From Halanaerobium congolense (lineage in GTDB: Bacteria > Bacillota > Halanaerobiia > Halanaerobiales > Halanaerobiaceae): a stretch of DNA of 64,000 bases. The stretch covers positions 33,014 through 97,013 of the forward strand of contig NZ_SOEF01000006.1 of assembly GCF_004366375.1 (NCBI RefSeq). Direction: 5' to 3'. The first letter of the stretch is position 1, and each line of letters starts with the position of its first letter. The notes under the pieces are model-generated. The model was not told the origin of the DNA. It made no database searches and saw nothing but the letters and a program-made list of their open reading frames with translations. The position numbers and the translations under genes were made by a program. Below, piece by piece: positions 55,031 through 63,629 of the stretch.

Positions 55031-56199
55031 ATGTTATTTACAGAAAAAGAGTATGAACAGCGGGTCAAAAAGACTAAAAAAGAATGGAAGAAGCAGGTAT
55101 TGAAGTTTTAATTGCTACTCATCCAGCAAACATGAATTATCTTACAGGATATGATGGCTGGTCATTTTATGTTCACCAGTGTGTAATTGTTTCCCTAGAT
55201 CAGGATGAGCCAGTATGGATTGGTAGAAATATGGATGGAAACGCTGCAAAAGTAACAACTTTCTTGAGTGAAGAGAATATTAGAAGTTATGCTGACGACT
55301 ATGTTCATTCTCCAGTTGGCAAACATCCAATAGATTTTGTTGTAGATGTTATTAAAGATAAAGGCTGGGAAGACAAGGTTTTTGGTGTAGAAATGGATCA
55401 GTTCTATTTCACTCACAAAACATATCAAATTTTAAATGACAGTTTACCTAATGCTAGATTTAAGGATGCAACTTTTTTAGTAGCTAAAGTTAGAGCTATT
55501 AAATCAGCTCAGGAAATTGAATTCATGAAGAGAGCTGGTAAGATTGCCGAAAAAGTTATGCAGACTGGTATTGACGCTGTAAACGTAGGTGTCAGAGAAT
55601 GTGATGCTGCTGCAGAAATTTCTCATGCGCAGATTAGTGGAACAGATGAATTTGGTGGAGATTACCCAGCGATTGTTCCTTTAATGCCTGCTGGTGATGG
55701 TATTGAAGCACCACACTTAACCTGGTCCGATAGAAAATATCAGGAAAATGAACCGGTTATACTAGAACTTTCTGGCTGTTATAATCGCTATCACGCTCCG
55801 ATTGCACGTACTGTATACTTAGGAGAAGCTCCACAAAGAATGCAGGAAATCACAGATATTGTTATTGAAGGCTTAGAAGAAACATTAGATTTCATTAAGC
55901 CTGGAGTAACATGTGAAGCTGTAGAAGAAAAATGGAGAAACTCTATTGCTAAAGGTGGCTTAGTAGATGCATCAAGACTGGGCTATGCTTTTGGCCTTAA
56001 CTATCCACCAGATTGGGGCGAGCAGGTTGCAAGTATGAGACCTAAAGATAAGACAGTTTTACAGGAAAACATGACTTTCCACTTGATTCCTATTATCTGG
56101 CAGGATGAAATTGGATTTGAAATGAGTTCAGCAATCAGAATTACTGAAAATGGTTGTGAAGAATTTTATGATTTCCCTAAAAAATTATACACTAAGTAA
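55031..56199 (+). pseudogene. doeA: DoeA-like M24 hydrolase (ectoine hydrolase type) with a one-base frameshift near the start
   Basis: The ribosome site AAGGAGG and ATG 55031 start LFTEKEYEQRVKKTKK in one frame. The body continues from about 55084 in the -1 frame as MEEAGIEVLIATHPANMNY and TGYDGWSFYVHQCVIVSL. A run of six A at 55077-55082 marks the junction: seven A would restore one 388-residue protein. The rest is an intact M24 (pita-bread) fold through PPDWGEQVASMRPKDKTVLQ. From memory the GYDGWSFYVHQ and GLNYPPDWGE segments are those of ectoine hydrolase DoeA/EutD. It may be a true mutation, a read error, or slippage. Internal ATG 55084 lacks a ribosome site. Confidence 0.72.
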
Positions 56200-56212
56200 A
56201 ATATAATAAATG

Positions 56213-56246
56213 GAGAGAAGCTCAATTTATTATTGAGTTTCTCTTC
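56213..56246 (+). terminator. Rho-independent terminator after the M24 hydrolase gene
   Basis: GAGAGAAGCTCAAT pairs with ATTGAGTTTCTCTTC across TTATT, followed by AAAAAATAATT rather than a long T-run. Confidence 0.6.
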
Positions 56247-56336
56247 AAAAAATAATTAAATTACTCTAAACTTTTCCTTAGATAGAGAAGATCTCGAAAC
56301 AAATTAAATTTTTTTAAAAAATAATTGATATTTTAA

Positions 56337-56380
56337 TTGCATGATAATTATGAATATGCTATAATGTAAACAGTCGACAA
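56337..56380 (+). promoter_or_regulatory. gntR promoter with overlapping operator candidate
   Basis: TTGCAT (56337-56342), a 17-base spacer and TATAAT (56360-56365) form a good vegetative promoter. TGTAAACAGTCGACAA begins at the last T of the -10; in reverse complement it is TTGTCGACTGTTTACA, similar to the operator candidates at 44.6 and 57.1 kb. This suggests autorepression. Confidence 0.65.
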
Positions 56381-56401
56381 AAAGATAAGAGGGGGTGCAT
56401 T

Positions 56402-57061
56402 ATGATTGCTCAAACATCTTATCAAACACAAAGTTTGAAGGACGTTGCTGTTGATTATCTTACTAAAAAGATAATGACAGGAGAATATAAGCCAAATGAA
56501 AAGATTAATGAAGTTCAAGTTGCAAACGAATTAGGTATCAGCAGAGCCCCAATTAGAGAAGGGATCAAAGAATTGAGCAGCCAGGGACTGGTGACACAAA
56601 TACCTCGTAAAGGGACTTATGTAGTAGAATTAACGGAAAAGGATATTCACGAAATCTACCAAATAAGAGTTTCATTGGAAAATTGTATTATTGATAAAAT
56701 AGTTAGAGATAATAAATTAAAAGAAAAAGATTTTAAGTTTTTAGAGAAGAAAATTGAGACAATGGAAGAAATAGCGAGCTCTGATGATGATTTTAATAGC
56801 AAAAAGATTAAAATCAACCGAGAGGATATAAAATTTCATAAATACATTTGGGAAAAAGCAGATAGTCCGAGAAGGCAAGAAATATTATTTGATCTTCACC
56901 GTCAACTGCAGATGGCAATGCTATTTGATACAGAAATGACTGGTGATTTGAAAAATACAGCTGAAACTCATAAAGATATAGTTAAATATCTAAGAGCTGG
57001 TGATGCTAAAAATGCAAAAACTGCTTTAGTGGATCATATTGAAATGTATAAAATGAAGTAA
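56402..57061 (+). CDS. GntR-family (FCD) transcriptional regulator
   Basis: 219 residues. An N-terminal winged HTH (NEVQVANELGISRAPIREGI then GLVTQIPRKGTYVV) is followed by an all-helical FCD ligand domain (about 85-215) that includes IREDIKFHKYIWE-like HisAsp positions (REDIKFHKYI) and ETHKDIVKYLRAGD, which usually bind a metal and an organic acid. It faces the same way as the gamma-lyase, deacylase and TRAP genes. Operator-like sites lie in front of its own gene, the gamma-lyase gene, the 44.6-kb receptor and perhaps pta. Confidence 0.9.
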   Translation: MIAQTSYQTQSLKDVAVDYLTKKIMTGEYKPNEKINEVQVANELGISRAPIREGIKELSSQGLVTQIPRKGTYVVELTEKDIHEIYQIRVSLENCIIDKIVRDNKLKEKDFKFLEKKIETMEEIASSDDDFNSKKIKINREDIKFHKYIWEKADSPRRQEILFDLHRQLQMAMLFDTEMTGDLKNTAETHKDIVKYLRAGDAKNAKTALVDHIEMYKMK

Positions 57062-57088
57062 AATAAATAATTTTTTTTCGGCATTTTT

Positions 57089-57114
57089 ATTGTCGACAGT
57101 ATATAGTATACAAT
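57089..57114 (+). promoter_or_regulatory. GntR-type operator before the PLP gamma-lyase gene
   Basis: ATTGT at 57089 and ACAAT at 57114 are the outer inverted ends of a site whose core is GTCGACAGTATATAGTATAC. It matches the site at 44.6 kb at 21 of 23 positions. It lies 49 bases before the gamma-lyase start, over the expected promoter. Confidence 0.7.
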
Positions 57115-57162
57115 TTTATTTTTTAAAATAAACCAAAACAACTTATAGGAGGAATTATTAAA

Positions 57163-58362
57163 ATGGATAAGAAAAAAATGGGGTTCGGTTCTAAGACAAT
57201 TCATTTAGGTCAGGAGCACGATCCAAGAACAGGTGCACATAACAGTCCGATTTATCAAACATCTACTTTTGTTCTAGACAATGTAGATGAAGCAATCAGA
57301 TTAAATAAAGACCAGGAGCTTGGCTATACATACACTAGATTCCGCAGTCCGTCTGAAGCAGAGCTAGGCAAAAAAGTTGCTTTATTAGAAAACGGTGAAG
57401 CAGGTATTGCTTTAGCTTCCGGCTTAGGAGCTATTTCAACAGCTATTATGACTCTTGTTAAAGGGGGAGATCATATTGTAGCCGCTGATGTTCTTTATGG
57501 ATGTACTCTAACTTTTATTGATGACATTCTCTCAGACTATGGTGTAGAACTTACTTTAGTAGATACAACTGATTATGAGGCTGTTAAAGAAGCAATTCAG
57601 CCCAATACTAAAATTGTTTATTTAGAAACACCTTGTAATCCAATTCTGAGAATCACTGATATTGAAAGAATTTCTAAAATAGCTCATGAACATGGAGCTA
57701 AGGTTCTAGTTGATAGCACTTTTGCTTCTCCATATATCCAGAATCCACTTGATTTAGGGGCAGATGTTGTAATTCATAGTGCTACTAAATATTTAAGTGG
57801 ACATGGTAATGTGGTTGCAGGTGTAATTGTTGGTACTGAGGAATTCATTAGAAAAGTAAGAATGCCTCATCTCCAAACTTTAGGTGCAGTTATTTCTCCA
57901 TTTGATGCCTGGTTAGTAATGCAGGGTATGAAAACTCTTGAACTAAGAATGGAAAGACACTGTGAAAACGGAATGAAAGTTGCTGAGTATTTAAATGAGC
58001 ATCCTGCAGTAGAAAAAGTATATTATCCAGGATTACCTGAGCATCCACAGCATGAACTTGCTAAAAAACAAATGAATGGTTTTGGTGGAATGATCAGTTT
58101 TGATCTTAAAGATGGTTTTGAAGCAGGAAAAGCTCTAATGAACAGTGTAGAAATGATCAGTTTAGCTACAAGTTTAGGTAATGTTGACTCCTTAATTCAG
58201 CATTCACCTTCAATGAGTCATTTTGATATGACTCCTGAAGAAAGAGCTGCAGTTGGAATCAATGAAGGTCAGGTTAGACTTTCCGTTGGTGTAGAAAATG
58301 TGGAAGATATTATTGCAGATTTAGATGCATCATTAGCAAAAATGGAAGAAATAATTAAATAA
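57163..58362 (+). CDS. PLP gamma-lyase (methionine gamma-lyase/cystathionine gamma-lyase family)
   Basis: 399 residues, paralogous to the enzyme at 39.5 kb. It has TGAHNSPIYQTSTFVLDN, YTYTRFRSPSEAELGKKVAL, LYGCTLTFIDDILSDYG, DSTFASPYIQNPL and the PLP lysine in VIHSATKYLSGHGNVVAG. The family removes a leaving group from the gamma carbon of an amino acid to give 2-oxobutyrate and ammonia. Here it sits between a GntR gene and an N-deacylase gene, downstream of a DoeA-like gene, so I suggest L-2,4-diaminobutyrate as substrate; methionine or cystathionine are the known alternatives. GGAGG precedes the ATG. Confidence 0.85.
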   Translation: MDKKKMGFGSKTIHLGQEHDPRTGAHNSPIYQTSTFVLDNVDEAIRLNKDQELGYTYTRFRSPSEAELGKKVALLENGEAGIALASGLGAISTAIMTLVKGGDHIVAADVLYGCTLTFIDDILSDYGVELTLVDTTDYEAVKEAIQPNTKIVYLETPCNPILRITDIERISKIAHEHGAKVLVDSTFASPYIQNPLDLGADVVIHSATKYLSGHGNVVAGVIVGTEEFIRKVRMPHLQTLGAVISPFDAWLVMQGMKTLELRMERHCENGMKVAEYLNEHPAVEKVYYPGLPEHPQHELAKKQMNGFGGMISFDLKDGFEAGKALMNSVEMISLATSLGNVDSLIQHSPSMSHFDMTPEERAAVGINEGQVRLSVGVENVEDIIADLDASLAKMEEIIK

Positions 58363-58372
58363 TTAAGTCTTT

Positions 58373-58402
58373 ATATCAATCGTCCTGTTGGGCGATTGAT
58401 AT
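58373..58402 (+). terminator. Intercistronic hairpin
   Basis: ATATCAATCGTCC pairs with GGGCGATTGATAT across a TGTT loop, with one T-G pair. There is no T-run. It sits between the gamma-lyase and deacylase genes and may adjust relative expression. Confidence 0.55.
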
Positions 58403-58445
58403 GAATTTTCTTTAAATTCAAAATCTTCTTGAAGGAGGAAAGATA

Positions 58446-59618
58446 ATGAACATAAGTAAAGACGTTTTAGAAATGGAAGATGAATTAATTTATTTAAGAA
58501 GAGAGTTTCATAAGATGCCTGAGTTGGGATTTAAAGAGTTTAAAACCTCTGAAAAAATATATCAATATTTAAAAGATTTAGGCCTTGAAGTAAAGAAAGT
58601 CACTAAAACTGGAGTTGTTGCAGTTCTAAAGGGAGAAGAAGAAGGAAAAACAGTGATGTTAAGAGCAGATATGGATGCACTGCCTGTTACAGAAGATACT
58701 GGACTCTCATTTGCATCTGAAAATGAAGGTTTAATGCATGCCTGTGCACATGATGGTCATATTGCAATGCTCTTAACAGCCGCTAAAATTTTATCTGAAA
58801 AGAAAGATCAAATAAAAGGTAATATTAAATTTGTATTTCAACCAAATGAAGAAGATGCTGGTGCAAAGTATATGGTTGAAGATGGAGTTTTAAAAGATCC
58901 TGAGGTAGATGCAGTTTTTGGCATTCATCTCTGGTCACCAATTGAGGCTGGGAAAGTGGGTGTTTCTTCTGGTCCATTTATGGGGTCCCATGAAAACTTT
59001 GAATTAAAAGTCAAAGGTCAGGGCGGTCATAGTGGTAACCCACATACGGCAGTTGATCCCTTCCTACCCTTGGCTAATATTATTCAAAGTGTTCAGATGA
59101 TTCAAACTAGAGAAATTGATATTTTAAAACCAACTCTAATCATGTTTGGTCAAATTAATGGTGGAACAGCTCCTAATGTAATTCCTGGAGAGCTTGAAGT
59201 TAAAGGATCAATGCGTTATCTTTATGAAGGTGGAGATGACAGTGAAGAATGTCCTGAAAAAAGGTTTGAGAGAATTGTCAGCAATATTTGTAAAGCCCAT
59301 CGGGCTGATTATGAATTAGAATTTTTCCCAAGCAATAGTACATTAATTAATAATGAAAAAACTACAAAGATTGTAGAAAAAGCTGCTGAAGATGTATTTG
59401 GCAAGGAAAACATAGTTAATTATGTCTGCATGGCGGGAGAAGATTTTGCAGAATTTACTGCAGAAGTCCCAGGCACATTTTATTTTATTGGGGCAGGTAA
59501 TGAAGAAAAAAATTGTACTTATCCTCATCACCATCCTAAATTTGATATTGACGAAGATGTTCTCAAATATGGTGTAGAAATGCACCTGAAAAGTGTGTTT
59601 AATTTTTTGAATAAATAA
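58446..59618 (+). CDS. M20-family amidohydrolase / N-acyl amino acid deacylase
   Basis: 390 residues like hippurate hydrolase and N-acetyl-diaminopimelate deacetylase. Metal-site motifs are LRADMDALPVTEDTG, LMHACAHDGHIAMLL (with the Cys-Asp/His ligands), FQPNEEDAGAKYMVEDG and CMAGEDFAEFT. The dimerisation domain begins GQGGHSGNPHTAVDPF. It removes acyl groups from amino acids. In this cluster it could deacetylate N-acetyl-2,4-diaminobutyrate, replacing DoeB, which belongs to another family. GAAGGAGG precedes the ATG. The TRAP genes follow after 47 bases. Confidence 0.87.
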   Translation: MNISKDVLEMEDELIYLRREFHKMPELGFKEFKTSEKIYQYLKDLGLEVKKVTKTGVVAVLKGEEEGKTVMLRADMDALPVTEDTGLSFASENEGLMHACAHDGHIAMLLTAAKILSEKKDQIKGNIKFVFQPNEEDAGAKYMVEDGVLKDPEVDAVFGIHLWSPIEAGKVGVSSGPFMGSHENFELKVKGQGGHSGNPHTAVDPFLPLANIIQSVQMIQTREIDILKPTLIMFGQINGGTAPNVIPGELEVKGSMRYLYEGGDDSEECPEKRFERIVSNICKAHRADYELEFFPSNSTLINNEKTTKIVEKAAEDVFGKENIVNYVCMAGEDFAEFTAEVPGTFYFIGAGNEEKNCTYPHHHPKFDIDEDVLKYGVEMHLKSVFNFLNK

Positions 59619-59665
59619 TTTATTCATGTTGAATTAGAATTTTAGTAAAAATGAGAGGTGAGAAG

Positions 59666-60289
59666 ATGATTAATTTAATAATTGCTTTAAATAAGAAGAT
59701 TAGAAAATTTGAAGAGTTAATAATTAGTTATGGAATAATAATAATGTCAATTGTTTTGGTTGCCAATGTATTTTCCAGAGTTTTTCTTAACAGCAGTATT
59801 CAGGCAGCTGAGGAAGTTGGACAGATTTTAATTGTAGCGGTGACATTTATTGGAATTAGTTATGCTGCAAGAATGGGTAAACACATTACCATGTCAGCAT
59901 TAATTGATTCGATTCCTAGAAGATTTAAAAAACCATATATCTATTTCACATCATCTATTTCTACCGTTTTATTATGGTGGTTGGGATATTTAGGAACATT
60001 ATATGTGAATAGAATTATGGGTTCTGGAAGAATTACTCCTTCCTTACAGTTTCCGATGTGGATCTTATATATTTTTGTTCCTTTAGGTTTCTTTCTTGCA
60101 TCATTACAGTATCTTGTAACTATTATAGTTAACATTAAGGATAAAGAAAAAATTTATATTGGTAGTGAAAAAACATTGTCTGAAGATGATATTAGTTGTG
60201 AATTGAATGAAGATCTTAATCTGGATAATGAAGATCTTAACCTGAATCAGGATTTAAAATTAAATGCGGAAGAAGAAGTAGTTAACTAA
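59666..60289 (+). CDS. TRAP transporter small membrane subunit (DctQ/TeaB type)
   Basis: 207 residues with four membrane helices (FEELIISYGIIIMSIVLVAN, LIVAVTFIGISYAARMGKHI, ISTVLLWWLGYLGTLYV and FPMWILYIFVPLGFFLAS). The C-terminal tail is acidic with an NEDLNL repeat (NEDLNLDNEDLNLNQDLKL). The ATG at 59666 has GAGAGGTGAG upstream; an earlier in-frame ATG lies within that site. With the next two genes it forms a Na+- or H+-driven TRAP uptake system. Confidence 0.88.
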   Translation: MINLIIALNKKIRKFEELIISYGIIIMSIVLVANVFSRVFLNSSIQAAEEVGQILIVAVTFIGISYAARMGKHITMSALIDSIPRRFKKPYIYFTSSISTVLLWWLGYLGTLYVNRIMGSGRITPSLQFPMWILYIFVPLGFFLASLQYLVTIIVNIKDKEKIYIGSEKTLSEDDISCELNEDLNLDNEDLNLNQDLKLNAEEEVVN

Positions 60290-60313
60290 AATTAAAAGTT
60301 AGGAGTTGAAAAA

Positions 60314-61594
60314 ATGGTTGCTTTATTATTAGGTTTAATGTTTGGATTTTTATTCTTAGGATTTCCACTAATGTTTGCTATGATTATAGCTCCACTTGTT
60401 GTTTTGATCAGAGAATTTCCTCTGATTCAACCAATGTTAATTACTCAGCAAACTATAGCCGGTGTATCTCCTTATACTTTACTTGCTGTACCGATGTTTA
60501 TTTTTGCAGCTGATATCATGAGTACTGGTGAAACAGCTGATAGATTATTAAATATGGTTGATAAATTTGTTGGTCATATGAGTGGTGGATTAGCGATTAC
60601 AACAGGTGCTACCTGTACATTATTTGGTGCTATTTCAGGCTCTACTCAGGCTACTTTAGTGGCTGTTGGTAAAACAATGCACAAAAAGATGTCTGAAGCA
60701 GGCTATGATATCTCACATACACTTGCCTTATTAATGAGTTCAGCGAACATAGCCTTATTAATTCCACCAAGTATTACAATGATTATGTATGCGGTTGTTA
60801 CAGGTACCTCAGTTGGAGAACTATTTATTGCAGGTATTGGACCGGGGATTATTGTTTTCTTACTTTTTGCAGCTTTTGATTATATTTATGCTAAGGTCAA
60901 GAAAATACCTACAACAGAAAAAGCTACCTGGGGAGAACGATTTGATTCAATGAAAGAGGCTATCTGGCCTTTAGGTTTCCCAGTAATTGTATTAGGTGGT
61001 TTTTATACAGGTGTTTTCAGTCCAACAGAAGCGGCTGCAGTTTCAGTTTTATATGCTGCTTTAATTGAGTTATTTATATTTAAATCAGTTAAGTTTAAAG
61101 AACTACCAGAAATTGCACTTTCTACAGGTGTAGTAACTGCAACAGTATTTATTCTGGTAGCAGGAGGACAGGCATTCTCATGGGTAATTACCTTTGCGCA
61201 AATCCCACAAATGCTAACATCTGGTGTTTTAGGTGCAGATCCTTCAGCAACATTTGTTTTATTTGCAATTAGTATTTTCTTCTTTGTTTCTTGTATGTTT
61301 GTAGATTCAATTCCGGTAATACTAATTTTAACCCCTATTTTTTATCCAGTGGCTATGAAGGCTGGTGTTGACCCAATTCACTTAGGTTTAATTGCTACAA
61401 TGCAGGCTGGTATTGGTGCTATTACACCGCCATTTGGATGTAATATTTTTACAGCCTCCGCTGTTTTTGATGAAGACTTTATTACAGTTGTTAAAGGTGT
61501 CTGGCCCTACATGTTATTATTTGTCTCGGCTTCAATTTTGATGGTTCTCTTCCCAAGTCTGGCCTTGTTCTTTAGAGACTTAGTATACTTTTAA
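60314..61594 (+). CDS. TRAP transporter large permease (DctM/TeaC type)
   Basis: 426 residues with about 11-12 membrane helices of the DctM family: FGFLFLGFPLMFAMIIAPLV, YTLLAVPMFIFAADIMSTGE, GATCTLFGAISGSTQATLVA, FYTGVFSPTEAAAVSVLYAA and ITPPFGCNIFTASAV. It is the ion-coupled translocation subunit working with the DctQ subunit and the binding protein. GTTAGGAGTTG precedes the ATG, 24 bases after the small subunit. Confidence 0.93.
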   Translation: MVALLLGLMFGFLFLGFPLMFAMIIAPLVVLIREFPLIQPMLITQQTIAGVSPYTLLAVPMFIFAADIMSTGETADRLLNMVDKFVGHMSGGLAITTGATCTLFGAISGSTQATLVAVGKTMHKKMSEAGYDISHTLALLMSSANIALLIPPSITMIMYAVVTGTSVGELFIAGIGPGIIVFLLFAAFDYIYAKVKKIPTTEKATWGERFDSMKEAIWPLGFPVIVLGGFYTGVFSPTEAAAVSVLYAALIELFIFKSVKFKELPEIALSTGVVTATVFILVAGGQAFSWVITFAQIPQMLTSGVLGADPSATFVLFAISIFFFVSCMFVDSIPVILILTPIFYPVAMKAGVDPIHLGLIATMQAGIGAITPPFGCNIFTASAVFDEDFITVVKGVWPYMLLFVSASILMVLFPSLALFFRDLVYF

Positions 61595-61656
61595 AATTTA
61601 GTTTTAAATTTTGTTAATAACATAATTTTAATCAACCAAAAAAAGGAGAGGTTTAA

Positions 61657-62718
61657 ATGTTTAAAAAATTATTAACAGCACTTTTAGTATTCAGTTTAGT
61701 TTTTGTACTTGCAGGTTGTGGATCTAGCGGGGATACAGCTGATGGTGGAAATGAAGCAGCGGCAGAACCACAAGAAGTTGTAGAATGGACCTTTGCCCAC
61801 GAAGAAGTTCAGGGTAGTGTACAGGATCGCTATGCTCAGAAGTTTAAAGAAGAAATTGAAAAACTTACTGATGGTGCAGTAAAAATAAATATTTATCCAG
61901 TTGGTCAGTTAGGTGATGGTGCTAACCAGGTAGAATTACTTCAAAATGGTGCAATTCAGTTAGGTATCAACAACCCTGGTTCTGTAGGTACATTAGTTCC
62001 TGAAACTAACATATTCTCACTTCACTTCTTATTACCATCTGATATGGACAAAGCACATGAATTAGTAAATAACAGTAAAGCAATGGATATGCTTAATGAA
62101 AAATATTTAAAAAGTAATATGAAGGTCTTAGGCTGGTTCCCTGAGGGATATCAGATGTGGACAGGAAATAAAAAAATTACAAAACCAGAAGACTTTAAAG
62201 GTTTTAAAATTAGAACAATGGCTTCCCCTGTAATTTCTGAAAGTTATAAGGCTTATGGAGCAGACCCAACACCTATTCCTTATATGGAAGTTTACAGTAG
62301 TCTGCAGTTAAATATGATTGATGGCCAGGTTAACCCAATTTTTGCTATTGAAGAAATGAAATTTTACGAAGTTCAAGATTATATGATGCTTTCTAATCAG
62401 GCAATTTTCGTAGGTACATTTGTAGCCAATGATATGTTCTGGGACTCACTATCAGATGAAAGAAAAGCTCAGGTTCAAGCAGCAGCAGATACAGCAACTG
62501 AATATATTTTAGGTGCTCAGAAAGATCTTAATAATACACGTTTAGAGTCTATTAAAGAAAATAGTGATATGGAAATTATAGATTTAACAGCAGAACAGAG
62601 AGCAGCTTTTGAAGAAGCTAGTCAGCCTGTAAGAGAATTCTACGTAGAAAAGTACGGTGAAGATGCTGGTAAGATCTTAGATCAGTTATTAAAAGACGTA
62701 GAAGCAATTCAACAATAA
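61657..62718 (+). CDS. TRAP substrate-binding lipoprotein (TeaA/UehA-like, ectoine type)
   Basis: 353 residues. A lipoprotein signal (FKKLLTALLVFSLVFVLAGC, Cys-21 in the lipobox LAGC) tethers it to the membrane. The DctP domain resembles, from memory, the ectoine-binding proteins TeaA and UehA: AHEE near the start, YPEG-like FPEGYQMWTG, KIRTMASPVISESYKAYGA, TPIPYMEVYSSLQLNMIDGQ and NPIF. The TeaA ligand residues Glu, Arg, Asn and Phe in AHEE, KIRTM and NPIF are conserved, while one Trp position is Tyr. Ectoine or hydroxyectoine is the proposed ligand; other organic acids are possible. Confidence 0.88.
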   Translation: MFKKLLTALLVFSLVFVLAGCGSSGDTADGGNEAAAEPQEVVEWTFAHEEVQGSVQDRYAQKFKEEIEKLTDGAVKINIYPVGQLGDGANQVELLQNGAIQLGINNPGSVGTLVPETNIFSLHFLLPSDMDKAHELVNNSKAMDMLNEKYLKSNMKVLGWFPEGYQMWTGNKKITKPEDFKGFKIRTMASPVISESYKAYGADPTPIPYMEVYSSLQLNMIDGQVNPIFAIEEMKFYEVQDYMMLSNQAIFVGTFVANDMFWDSLSDERKAQVQAAADTATEYILGAQKDLNNTRLESIKENSDMEIIDLTAEQRAAFEEASQPVREFYVEKYGEDAGKILDQLLKDVEAIQQ

Positions 62719-62746
62719 TTAACCCCAGAAAGGAAGTGTAAGAGAT

Positions 62747-63319
62747 ATGATGCAGATCAGATGGCATGGTAGAGGAGGCCAGGGAGCTAAAACAGCTTCC
62801 CTGCTTTTAGCAGACGCAGCGTTTTCTACCGGCAAATATGTACAGGGTTTCCCAGAGTACGGTCCAGAAAGAATGGGAGCTCCAATCACAGCCTACAACA
62901 GAATCAGTGATGACAAAATAAGAGTTCACTCCAACATCTACAAACCAGACTATGTTGTTGTAGTAGACGAAACACTTTTAGAGAGTGTAGATGTAACAGC
63001 AGGTCTAAAAGAAGAAGGAGCAATAGTTGTAAATACAGCTAAAGATGGAGAAAAGATCAGAAAAAAACTTAAAGGATATCAGGGAGAACTATTTACTGTA
63101 GATGCCAGAGAAATTTCAATGGCAACAATCGGTAGATACTTTCCAAACACACCAATGCTTTCAGCTTTAGTAAAAGTTGCAAATATCATGGATGAACAAG
63201 ATTTTGTAACAGAAATGGAAAATCTGTTTAAAAAGAAGTTTGCTTCTAAACCAGAGGTAATAGATGGAAACGTAGCAGCAGTAAAAAAAGCGTTAAAAGA
63301 GGTGAACGCACATGGCTAA
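62747..63319 (+). CDS. 2-Oxoacid:ferredoxin oxidoreductase gamma subunit
   Basis: 190 residues: IRWHGRGGQGAKTASLLLA at the start, FPEYGPERMGAPITAYNRIS and TIGRYFPNTPMLSALVKVA. It is the gamma domain of pyruvate or 2-oxoisovalerate:ferredoxin oxidoreductases in their four-subunit form, which decarboxylate 2-oxoacids to acyl-CoA and reduce ferredoxin. It starts 28 bases after the TRAP binding-protein gene and overlaps the delta gene by 8 bases. In this island 2-oxobutyrate is a plausible substrate, giving propionyl-CoA. Confidence 0.9.
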   Translation: MMQIRWHGRGGQGAKTASLLLADAAFSTGKYVQGFPEYGPERMGAPITAYNRISDDKIRVHSNIYKPDYVVVVDETLLESVDVTAGLKEEGAIVVNTAKDGEKIRKKLKGYQGELFTVDAREISMATIGRYFPNTPMLSALVKVANIMDEQDFVTEMENLFKKKFASKPEVIDGNVAAVKKALKEVNAHG

Positions 63320-63614
63320 AGAAATTAATGAAACAATGAACTGGAAAGAGCTGACACCTGGAGGAACAATTTATACAGCAGGAAACGCAGAAAACTTTAA
63401 CACCGGAGATTGGAGAGTAAACAAGCCAATCTTTAAAGAAGATAAATGTATTCAGTGTCTACTTTGTGCACCGGTATGTCCAGACACATCAATTCCGGTA
63501 AAAGACGGTAAAAGACTGGAATTTGATTATGACCACTGTAAGGGATGTGCAATTTGTGCAGAAGTATGTCCGGTAGATGCAATAGAAATGATTCCAGAAG
63601 GACAAGATGAATAA
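63312..63614 (+). CDS. 2-Oxoacid:ferredoxin oxidoreductase delta subunit (2[4Fe-4S])
   Basis: 100 residues with two ferredoxin cluster motifs, CIQCLLCAPVCPD and CKGCAICAEVCPV, each CxxCxxCxxxCP. It transfers electrons from the catalytic subunits to ferredoxin. Its start lies within the end of the gamma gene, with AAAAGAGGTGAAC upstream, and the alpha gene starts 15 bases after its stop. Confidence 0.93.
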   Translation: MAKEINETMNWKELTPGGTIYTAGNAENFNTGDWRVNKPIFKEDKCIQCLLCAPVCPDTSIPVKDGKRLEFDYDHCKGCAICAEVCPVDAIEMIPEGQDE

Positions 63615-63629
63615 GGAGGGAGCGAACAA

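Noticed and set aside
55077..55083. A-AAA-AAG as a programmed -1 ribosomal frameshift site in the M24 gene
   Set aside because: The zero frame reads AAA AAA GAA, so the heptamer is out of phase for a classical tandem slip; a lost A or slippage at the A-run explains it more simply.
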